A DNA stretch of 64,000 bases. It comes from Tridacna crocea (taxonomy: Eukaryota; Mollusca; Bivalvia; Cardiida; Cardiidae). Below, piece by piece: positions 11,025 through 21,500 of the stretch (position 1 is the stretch's first letter; each line of letters starts with the position of its first letter). The notes beneath the pieces are model-generated. The model ran no database searches, was not told the origin of the DNA, and saw only the letters and a program-made list of their open reading frames with translations. The position numbers and the translations under genes are program-made. The stretch covers positions 38,804,173 to 38,868,172 of the forward strand of contig OX031070.1 in NCBI GenBank assembly GCA_943736015.1. The letters run 5' to 3'.

Positions 11025-11138
11025 ACGGTAGAAAACATTGTGGTTTCAGGAGAAAATGCTAGTTAGGAACACTTTCCCCTTTTTTTCTCAATGATTTCAT
11101 ACAGATTTCTTTGTCTAAATCGGATAGAAAAGGGTTAA
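11025..11138 (-). mobile_element. TH1-derived fragment
   Basis: gtagaaaacattgtgg, a core remnant (aggagaaaatgctagtta), and gaaaagggttaa at the end. Confidence 0.6.
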
Positions 11139-11445
11139 ATCATCCCTTCTGACAGCGATGCCACGAGATGACTGTTTAATCAGTTTTAAGGGAGACAACT
11201 CCATTTTTGAAAGGTTTTAGATACAGGCTAGTTATCATGAATTTGTTCAATGGAAAAGAAGCGTTCAAAAATGGTGAGTAACGTCCAAGTCAGAAAAAAC
11301 TTTAAAAATTGTGTGATAAATGGAAAAACCCCGATTTTGTTGATTTTCAAAGGGAGATAATCTGACCATTCCTTATAGTTAGCAGAAATATATAAAAAAA
11401 AAAATGAAATTATATCTTTGATAGAAAAAAGTTGACTTTTGAGTT

Positions 11446-11672
11446 TTTCACTTCACACAGTTCCCAGTTTTGATGACCTTGAGAGAAGAATCCTTTGAAA
11501 AGACAATGTGGAAAAAGGAAACAGATCCTGGTAACAAACATTTTCTCCTTTTCCCACAATGTGTTCTACCCTGCTGGAAACAGCTTTAAGCTTTTTGAGT
11601 TACGTTTATTTTGTCGTCTATCAGTGCTTTCAATTTTGACCAGTCTAAAATTTTGTCGTTTGGTTAAGAGAT
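11446..11672 (+). mobile_element. TH1 element, diverged
   Basis: gacctTGAGAgaagaatcc..ttttgaaa, core remnant and the distal arm tttattttgtcgtctatcag; terminal TTAAs are mutated. Confidence 0.7.
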
Positions 11673-11931
11673 AAATATCTTTTCTTTGTAACAAATTGTA
11701 TTCAGAAGCAAAATGAAGAGATATTAATGATACAAATCTTGATAAAGACTTGAAAAAAAACTTGAAGAAAATGATTTGTATGCTAAAGGTTCTCAAATAT
11801 ACTACTCAAAATTTGCTAGGGATCACCCTAAAAGATTCACCCTAAATATATATGTGGCATGTATCATGTATGGTTTTACAATAAGTTACATTGCCACACT
11901 GAGCAATAAAATGACAAGTGGAAATGGATCT

Positions 11932-12222
11932 TTAAGCCTTTACCTCGCAATGCCGACTGTTAAAGACTCTGAGAAAGAAGCCTTTGGAAAACATTGTTGA
12001 AAAAGGAGAAAATGCTGGATACCAGCATTTTCTCCGTTTTCAAGAATGGTTTCTACCCTGTTACAGAAAACATAGTACACGTTGCATTTAGTGGTACCAG
12101 CATACACCCCTGTTACAGAAAACATAGTACACGTTGCATTTAGTGGTACCAGCATACACGTTGCATTTAGTAAATGCTTTCAACTTCGACAAATCTAGAG
12201 TTCTACAGTATGGTAAAAAGTA
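11932..12222 (+). mobile_element. TH1 element with an internal tandem duplication
   Basis: The core is at about 12000-12045. After it a 57-bp piece (tgttacagaaaacatagtac..) is repeated about two and a half times before the distal arm. Confidence 0.7.
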
Positions 12223-12309
12223 TATGCAAAACTGTTGTAACTTATAAACCCATACAGAAATATGTAAGTGATCCCTATCAAAGTTTGAGTAGTATACTTC
12301 TTTTTCTTT

Positions 12310-12539
12310 GAACTCTTTACCACACAATGCCAACTTTTAACGGCCCTGAGAAAGAAGCTTGTAGAAAACATTGATGGAAAAGGAGAAAATGCTGGTAACC
12401 AGCATTATCTCCTTTTCCAACAATATTTTCTACCCTATCAAAGTCAGAAATCATCATATTACTAAGATTAAATTTGTTGTCTGCAGATGCTTTGAATTTG
12501 GTCCAGTCCAAAAAATTTGTCATTTAGTAAAGCGTTTAA
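12310..12539 (+). mobile_element. TH1 element
   Basis: Near-full length; the left end is TGAA rather than TTAA, the right end TTAA. Core gctggtaaccagc. Confidence 0.82.
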
Positions 12540-12782
12540 GAGAAAATTTCTGAAAACATTTTGGGAAATCTGGTTATCTTTCTCTCTCTTTAAACTTAAG
12601 AAGATAGCCTTTACAAACATTGTTCGAAACTGAGAAAATGCTGGTATCAGAATATTTTCTTTTCTACCACGTTTTCAAGACAACTGCCTTCATTAGAAAA
12701 AAAAAAAAACCCTAATGTGTTATTTGCAAATACTTTCAATATAATCTCAATCCACAGACTTTGCAATAATTCTGGTATTTAA

Positions 12783-13030
12783 TTAACCTTTTACCACAAA
12801 ACAAAACACTACACTTGTCCAAATTCAAAGCAATTTACACTTAACGCTATAACAACCACAAAATGTTTTGACTTGACCAAATTGAAAGCATTTGGAGACG
12901 ACAAAATAACCATAGCTCAAATGATAATTTCTTCCTTAAATGTGGCAGAAAACACACCATTTTCTCCTTTTCTTGAAATGTTTTTATCAAAAGGCTTCTT
13001 GCACTGGGCCGGATTGTGAAGTAAAGAGTT
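12783..13030 (-). mobile_element. TH1 element with duplicated left arm
   Basis: The cttgtccaaattcaaagca motif occurs twice (about 12810 and 12875); only one palindrome arm remains. Confidence 0.65.
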
Positions 13031-13057
13031 ACATGGAATAATGGAATTTGTCTTTTA

Positions 13058-13172
13058 TAGGGTAGAAAACAATGTGGGGGAAAAGAGAAAGGGCTGATTA
13101 GCAGCCCTTTTCCCTTTCCCCTCAATGATTTCATACAGATTTCTTTGGCTGAATTGAATAGTTAAGGGATAA
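13058..13172 (-). mobile_element. TH1 element with a third core sequence
   Basis: Palindrome gaaagggctgattagcagcc..tttccc: a hairpin at the TH1 position but with different arm bases. Confidence 0.6.
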
Positions 13173-13799
13173 ACCATCCCTTCTGACAGCAATCCAACAA
13201 GATGACTGTGTAATCAGTTTTAAGGGAGGTAACTCCATTTTACAAGGTTATAGATACAGGCTTCTTATCATGAATTTGTTTAGTGGAAAAGAAGCTCTCA
13301 ATAATGGTTAGTAACGTCCAGGTCAGAAAAATTCTAGTAACTGTGTGATAAATGGAAAAAAGCTGACTTTGTTGATTTTCAAAGGGAGACAATCTGACCA
13401 TTCTTTTTTTTTTAAATAAGTAGAATCAAAGGACTGATAGTTCAGAGAGTCACCTGGTGGGCAATGTGTAAGAAGTTTTCACCTTACTCAATTTCCAAAG
13501 GTAAACTATTACAAGCGTTGAAGATACAAGATGACCTTACGATAAGATGGTATTATACATGCACAATTTCTGAATTGTACAGCGCTCCAATCCTAAAATC
13601 AGTCACATAAATATCAAAATTTATTCCAAGCAATAGCTTTAAACTGTAGATCAAATTGCGGACTGATAAATTTTAAAGATGTTTTAAATTTGGATGTTCC
13701 TCTATAGTGCAAATGATATCAAGGATAAAAACTGAGTTACACGTTATTCATGAATTATAAAGAAATGGAAAGCTATCAACAGAAATATAGGATCTGACA

Positions 13800-14170
13800 T
13801 AAGTTGGCTTTTGAGATAAGATTTTATCAAACGAGTCTAGGGAAATGTTATTAAGCGAGCCTTTGGCAAATTTAATAACATTTTCCTTGACGAGTTTAAT
13901 AAAATCTTATCTCAAACGCCCACAATTATCAATTTTTTTATCACGTAACAATATTTCACAAAATATAGATCAGATGATTAAAAAAAAATCATAAATGCAC
14001 CCACGATATTTTCCATGAGACCCATTCACTGGTATGAAATACGTACAAAATAACGTCAAAAATGACATCACACAAATGTGATGTCAAACGTGTTTACGTT
14101 GAGAAAATTCGTAATTGGTATATCAATTGGTATATTAATTGAAAACAAGGGAGGTTATGTGATAAATATC
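13800..14170. repeat. Diverged repeat (family K)
   Basis: ttttatcaaacgagtctag and its partial mirror ttgacgagtttaataaaatc (13825-13910), then tcacaaaatatagatcag and aacaagggaggttatgtgat. Shared, in the opposite orientation, with 4378-5040, and in the same orientation with 34020-34260. Confidence 0.65.
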
Positions 14171-14223
14171 TGTCTTAAATTGTCTCCCATTGTTGTATCA
14201 AAGTTTTATTTTGCATATTTCGT

Positions 14224-14380
14224 TTAACCCTTTTTTCAAACAATTCCAAAAAGTTTATACAACCCTAAAAGAGAAAGTTTAAAAAAAAGAAATTAAAGCA
14301 TTTTGGGAACAAGAGAAAATACTACTAACCAGCATCTTCTCCTTTTTCAAACAATGTTTTCTGCTCTATCAAAGAACTAT
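14224..14380 (+). mobile_element. TH1 element, diverged
   Basis: ttaaccctttt..caaacaat start and worn core (aagagaaaatactactaacc). Confidence 0.6.
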
Positions 14381-14912
14381 GGTGATTTGTACCAGCGTTA
14401 AACTAACCGTTCACAGATGTTTTGATTTTAAAGTAAGACCTGTGTAATGCACTTCCGGTGAACACTGGACAAAAATTCTAATTGGTTGATAAATAAGGAT
14501 AAATAAGGATTTATGAAGAAATAATATTTTTGCACATTCCTAACGGATCAGAAATTCCCTTTATGTCTATCTTGAAATTATTTTTTGATACTTCTGTTAG
14601 TTTTCTGAAAAGAGGGGTTATTGTTATTTCTTTTTGAATTAAGAATATAGTGGTTTTAGATTTATAAATGATAATTCAAAGAAGGAAAACAAATATGGAA
14701 AAAAATGAATCGGCGAAAGTAGTTCAATACTCATTTTTAATTTTAGCTAATTTTGCAGGATGATATTTTAGTGGAAATAGCTGTTTTCCATTACACAGGT
14801 CTTACCGTAAATTATATATAACACTTGTGGTTAAAACAGTCAGTTGAAGGGAAGATGATTGTCCAACCAAAGTGGATATGGTTTCATCCCTTAGCGAAAT
14901 GCATAAACATCT

Positions 14913-15093
14913 TTAACCTTTACTCTGCTTCGGGCGGCCCAAGGACCTTTATCGGATGGTGTAGACCAAGATCAGACTGTACAGAACGTGCAGTCTGATC
15001 TTTAATCTTCACTTTCCGATAAAGCGATATTTTCCCTCCAACAAATAATTTACTTATAGCATTATTTCATTTATTACTATTGGTTTCATTTAA
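14913..15093. mobile_element. TH2 element
   Basis: TTAA ends; palindrome gatcagactgtacagaacgt and gcagtctgatc. Its right TTAA is the left TTAA of the next TH1. Confidence 0.78.
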
Positions 15094-15333
15094 CCCTTTA
15101 CCAAACCATCCCTGACTTTTACGACCCTGAGATGGAAGCCTTTCGAAAACATTGTGGGAAAAGGAGAAAATGCTGGTAACCAGCATTTTCTCCTTTTCAC
15201 ACAAAGTTTTTTTACCCTTCACACCCAAAAAAAGAGAAAAAAAAATCAATTTTTCAGTTTCCTTTATTTTGTCGTCTGCAATTGCTTTCAATTTGGACCA
15301 GTCTAAAATTATATCGTTTGGTAAAAAGGGTTT
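15090..15333 (+). mobile_element. TH1 element
   Basis: ttaaccctttaccaaacc start and intact core; the right end gtttggtaaaaagggttta has lost TTAA. It lies about 165 bp upstream of the gene 2 start codon. Confidence 0.85.
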
Positions 15334-15496
15334 ATCTATTTCTCAGTTTACGGGTCTAAGTGTTTATATGCAACTCTTAATCATGAGGTCCTTTGTTAAA
15401 TAAAAAACAAAACAAAACAATTATTTCCTTCTCAGATACATATTAAGTCCACTTCTCATTCAGAGTGGCTTTATACTACAAGCTTTCTGTAACAAA

Positions 15497-15563
15497 ATGG
15501 TGGATAGAAGAGGAATTGTGATACTTTTGATCTGTTTCGACGTGGGATCATGTATTGAAACGT
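15497..15563 (+). CDS. Gene 2 exon 1: start and signal peptide
   Basis: ATG at 15497 with A at -3 and G at +4. It encodes MVDRRGIVILLICFDVGSCI then ET, and stops one base into the next codon before GTAAGT at 15564. A TATA-like ctttatacta lies about 25 bp upstream, but ttctcattcag before it could also be the acceptor of a 5' UTR intron, so the transcription start is unresolved. Confidence 0.82.
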
Positions 15564-18500
15564 GTAAGTTAGATATTTTTCAGAACATTTTGAAGTAAAT
15601 CATTACATAATAATTAGATCAATGAAATCCACTTTGTATAGGAACTGAACGGATTGGTATAAGGTAGAATCGTCCCTGACATGTAGAAAAATGACAAAAA
15701 AAGCAACAACTTGCATCCTGTGTCCTATGTCAGGCTGCAGTGGATCGATACAGTGCTTTTTGCAAGATGCATTTATCTTCCTAGTTCATAGAGCATAGAT
15801 CTTAACCCTTTCCCATATGGCAAATTTTGGATCAGACCAAATTGAAAGCATTTTGCAGATGAAAAATTAACAGTTGCTAAAAAAGATGATTTTTCTACAT
15901 GTATATGATAAGGTAGAAAACATTGTGGGAAAAGGAGAAAATGCTGGTTACCAGCATTTTCTCCTTTTCCCCATAATGTTTTCAAAATGCTTCTATTCCT
16001 GACCCGTAAAAACCAGGGATTGTCTGGGAAAGGGTTGACTATATCTACTGGATCATGTGAGTCATTTATTTGGGTCTTGTTCTGTGAAAAGCAGGCCTAA
16101 TGCATCCACGATAGGTATCAACTAAGGTGAGCTTGCACTGTCCTCGGATGCTGACCTGAGCCGAAACGTTTCGCTAGCAGTCAATTTTCTGTATGTCAAA
16201 CGACCACTCTTCCTTCAGATTCAGTCATTCATTAGACTAAGTGCTCTTTATTGATCCCTATTTATGTGATATCTTGTTTTTGTATGATGGATCACAGAGT
16301 TGCCCCCCCCCCTTTTGCAAGGGCGGGGCTCCTTTGTTTGTGTGTGATGTTTAACGCCGTTTTCAGCACTATTACAGTTATGATACAAGTCGTGCTCTGG
16401 TACCCGGGGAGAGGGAGGGGGCGGGGTTTAACCCATTACCACACAATCCCTACTTTTGACGCCCCTGAGAAAGAACCCTTTTGAAAACACAGTGGGAAAA
16501 GGAGAAAATGCTGGTAACCAGCATTTTCTCCTTTTCCCACAATGTTTTCTACCCTTCCCAGAACAAATTTCAATTTTTCAGTCACCTTTATTTTGTCGTC
16601 TGCAAATGCTTTCAGTTTGGACCAGTCTAATTTTTTCTCGTGTGGTAAAGAGTTAATACATCTCCGTGATACATGATGCCAGTCCAAAGCACGACTTAAT
16701 TACATATCTATGAGAGCTACTTTTTGTACGACCGACTTATTCATGGGATATAACTGTCCTTTGACGTACAGAAACTTGACCATTAGCGAAGAGTTTCGGC
16801 CTAAGTCAGCCTCATTATCTCCCGCTAGATGGCATTCTATAAATGCTCATCTATCTAATTTGGGCATCCTGGGTACAGAACCGAACCGTTGTCCTACGCG
16901 ACAACCGCTACTTTGAATTTCAAACTGAAATAAACGTTTACTCAATAAAACGCTACCTATTGCAGTTCAATCAGCTATGATCTGCAGTTTAGAGAAATCT
17001 TGAGCTAAACCAGGTCTCATTTCTCCTCAAACGTATTGATAAAAGCTATTTTCTACATTGCTACTTTTAGAGGGTAATATTACAGTCTGCCCGCTTTCGG
17101 GCTGGTGATGCGTCATATAAGACAGTCGAATCTTCGAATAATATGACATGCGCAGACAACTAGGTCAGCTGCGCCGAGTGCGCAGGCTGAACTGAGTCGA
17201 TACTTTTCGCAGATGCATTAAGCTCCTTTTTCACAGAGCACGGCTGGTTACCAGCATTTTCTCCTTTTCCCATAATCTTTTCAAAAGGCCTCTTTCACAG
17301 GGGTGTTGAAAGTGGGGATTGTGTGGTAAAGGGTTAACCCATTACCAAACGACAATATTTTAGACTGGTCCAAATTGAAAACATTTGCAGACGACAAAAT
17401 CAGAGTGACTGGAAATTTGAAATTTGTTTGTGAAGGGTAGAAAACATTGTGGGAAAAGGAGAAAATGCTGGTTACCAGCATTTTCTCCTTTTCCCACAAT
17501 GTTTTCTAAAGGTTTCTTTCTCAGGGGCGTCAAAAGTGGGGATTGTGTGGTAAAGGTTTAAACAAGGCTTACACTGACTGGTATCACTAACATCAAATTT
17601 CTTATCATTCAGATTATATGGACAAGAAATGCGACACAACACTGTATTTCTCAACATACAGCCTCCATCAGATTCGACTGAAGTTCACTTCTCGCAGTAG
17701 CTATCAACCAAACACAGACTGCTATTTTTCTATCAGTACAGCTTTTCCAGACCGACTTATGCTTTATTTTAAGGTAAAGTGGCTCTTTATTTCATGCATT
17801 CCGGTAGGATATCGAGAAATAGCGGTGAAAATATTTTCTGATATATACGATTGCGACCAGTGAAAACACCAATTTTGATATTCTAGTTACCTAGATAAAA
17901 TGTGCGTGACTCACAACCAAAGGGAAATATGACGTCATTCACATTACATTTCTCGCGCTTGAAGTAATATTGTAATGCATTGCTATGCGGAGGGGGTACG
18001 CCAAGGGGAATAATTGAAAAAAAAAGTGTACTGGATTTTGATAAAGCTTCTCCCACAAAAAGATTAAAGAGCATGAAATAAATAGAATAGTTGTCTTTTT
18101 TTCGGTGAAAGATCGAAAAAGCTTAGGCTTTTCTGAATAAATGATCTCGTTTCTTTTTGAATAAAGAAGATATATCCATGCTTTTCTGGAGGTTCTTTTA
18201 CCAGAGATCTACACAACATTCTTTCAAAGCCACTATCCCACATAAACATCGTCAGCGGTTAGAGAGGAATGAATCCTCTCGAAGAGAACTATATTTGTTG
18301 TACGGTAAGGTGGCAGGGGACTTGGAAACTTGTTGACGGTTGTGATGAATCATGTCGTCACCTCGCCTTCGGCTCGGGCCACATGATTAACCACAGCCGT
18401 GAACAAATTGTCGTCATGGCTGTGGTTAATCATGTCATTCTTTCAAAGCCACTGGCTGCTATGCCACATAAACATCGTCGAAACAACTGTCAGCGGTTGG

Positions 18501-21500
18501 TGGCAGGGGACTTGGAAACTTGTTGACGGTTGTGGTGAATCATGTCGTCACCTCGCCTTCGGCTCGGGACGATATGATTCACCACAAGCGTGAACAACTT
18601 TCCAAGACCTCTGCCACCTGACCGAACAACGAATTTGTTATACTGCAAAGTTGTACCATACCAATGTTTGTTAAGCGTATTTGACCTTTAAAAAGAATGA
18701 CTACGCTGACGGAGTAGAGTAGCCTTCTGGGGGCCCCTATTCATTGAAAACTGACGTCACTAACGCCTAGGTAATACGTGCTAAAACGTGCAGCTTGGCG
18801 CATAATCTTGATGTTAATCTCGATCGACGCAGCTAATTCGAATGCTCTGTTGATAGTGCAGTCATGTGTACGGGGCTCCCGAAAGGAAACCGCTTTTACC
18901 TTGGTTTTGCCAGTGTACATGATGTACATGTTCGGGTCAAATCACCCAATCAGACCACGAGAAATTTCGATGCAGTATAATCATTATTTATGTTCGGAAT
19001 GAAAACTATTGAGAATAAGAGAAGAAACAGTTTTTAACCCTTAGGCTGCCAGACTCAAAGACCTATTGCGGACAGTGTAGATCAAGATCAGACTGCACAG
19101 AACGTGCAGTCTGATCTTGATCTACACTGTCCGATAAAATGATGTTTTATTCCCATAAGGTACCTTTGAAAAAGAAAAATTTAGGTTTTTAAGATCGATT
19201 ATTAGTATTATTATTACTATTATTATTACTATTGTTGGTTATCATACAACTTGTAACGTGGAAGTAACAGCTTCGATCCACACTCGAAGCAATGGGTTTT
19301 TCGTGGGTGTGTCCTTTGGTAAGGCACTTCGGAGCCCTAGCCCAGTTCTGGTGAAACTTAGGATATGCACGAGAACATTTACTCTAATATAACTGACGCT
19401 TTCAACATTATTTCAGTCATATCACGGAGACAGCTCTCTTATTCATGTCTTTCTGGGTTTCACCATTACTAGACTGGGTTTCATCATTATTAGACTAGGG
19501 CTCTGAAGTGTGTTGCCCAAGGGCACTCCTGTAAAAAGCCCAATGGGGCCAGTGAAGGTCGAACCCTGGGCCTCCAGATCACGAGTTCCCTAACTTTACC
19601 ACAGAGGACTTCTGATATTGCTAAAATAATGAATAAACTATAAAAGCGGGGTAAAACTACCATTCAATCAATCAACTCATTAAAATTTTGTTTACAGTCT
19701 GTTAGAACAGTCTCCTGTACCCATGCTTATTTGAACGTTTATGACGGACCAATGGGATCTACTCGTACAATACCTGGTATGTAGTTTTATGAAAAGTCAT
19801 TTTCAGTTGCAGGCCCTTTTTTTCAAATTATATTTCAAGAACACACCGCATGGGCGGATCCAGACGGGGGACCGGGGGTCCGGACCCCCCCTGGAATTTG
19901 GCAAAAATGTGGTTATCGGATTCGCGAAGTGGTACTGGTTTGATATTGCACAGCATTTATGTAAAATACAAGTCATAAATTTAAAAAAAAAAAGGTTTTA
20001 ATTGTGAAGACCTCCTCATGGTTAGAACTGGAAACGTAGGCCCCACCTTCCCCCCCCCCTCCCCGAGAAAGATATCTGGATCCGCGCATGCACCGTATTT
20101 GCATATTTTCTGGGTTTGACCCGTTAACGACTAGGTCACTGTGGAAGGTTTTTTTTTTTTTCAAGGAGAATTTATAATAGGAAAAAGGCTGAGCAGACAT
20201 GGTGGGAAAAGGAGAAATTGCTCAATAGGAAGGATTTCTCATTTTCCAATAATAAATTTCAAAAATAGAAACAGCTATACTTCCACAGCTTTAAATTTCC
20301 TACCTTTAATTACATGTTTGGTGTGTAACGCCGTATCAGCAGAATTTAAATTATTCCACGGAGATAGTTCACAGGATCAAATATTGTTCTCTTCATCAAT
20401 ACAACCCAAAGAAACTCATACTTGTTTCATTGTACCTATAGTATTACCATTATGTGCAAAAAATACATAGCTGCACTTTTGATTCAATACTCACCACAAG
20501 AATACCTGCGCAGTAGGATGCGCACAAACATCATAATTATGCGTCATTAATGGTTGCTTCACTTGCTGCTTTCCAACCAAAAAACATGTCGTCAAAAATG
20601 TTAAGAATCTATATGTTGCTATGAGTGCTAACAAACCTTGGAAAAAGATTTTGGTCTAACTTTTATTTTGTCTAAAAAACTATAAATCACTGCCCTTTGC
20701 AGGGGTTGTATTTCAACAGCCGTTATTGGTAACATTCTAATTCTTAGAATTTTCTGCATTTCAAAATAACGAAATTTCTGATTAGCTAACTCTAATATGA
20801 TTTGCCAGACCACTTTCCGTTTGGACAATCAGTTTCTGCGTTACTTTAAATGTATAGATTATCTTTCGGCTGTACAACCGCCTTCTTCTTGTGTGATCCT
20901 GTGATACAATGCCTGCAGGCATTGTATCACAGGATCACACTAGAAGAAGTCGGTTGTACCGCCGAAAGCTCGTGTACATTGCTGTAATTAAAAGTTGCAT
21001 TTCTCAAGAAGAGGATATCATGTTTTTTAATCCATAGAATATGGCTAAAACTGCAGTTTAGAATTATCCGTGTAAACGGGTCTTGTATGTGACCGCTTTT
21101 AAGTTATAGGTATATGTACCGGGCTGGCTCCCCCTTTCGTCATTCTTATTCATATTATTATTATTATAATGTTTTTATTTAGGACTTGATAAACAATGTG
21201 GCTATCACACATCAACGTCTGCAGTCTATACAACAACCGGAAGTTCGATGACTCTCTATTTCGTCAGTGACGGCTCAAGGTTTGTTGATACAGGATTTGA
21301 CATGGTTATTACGTCATATCATACAGGTAAGTCACTCCCTGTTTGTTGTCATTTGTTATTCTGGCGTATCAGGATGGATTTCTACTCACAGTTCCAGATA
21401 TAGTCTGATTTACCTGCCCCTAATACTATTTTAAATATCGTGTCCGGCAAAGCCCGATAATGGCGTCCTTAATGGTGGCCTCAAGCGCAGTCATACATGC

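Larger units (their letters stand above)
7850..13400. repeat. Complex cluster: about 0.9-kb repeats with TC tracts, three direct and two inverted copies
   Basis: A segment from aattatctccctttgaaa to ctggtctagcagcaatgtca occurs at about 8698-8892, 9598-9792 and 10348-10545, each followed by a partial TH1. Reverse complements of it lie at about 11150-11365 and 13185-13400. TC microsatellites precede each direct copy. Confidence 0.8.

Noticed and set aside
20160-20260. Possible TH1 variant (ggtgggaaaaggagaaattg)
   Set aside because: One arm and part of the other can be seen, but the ends are absent and the flanks do not align; left out of the feature list.
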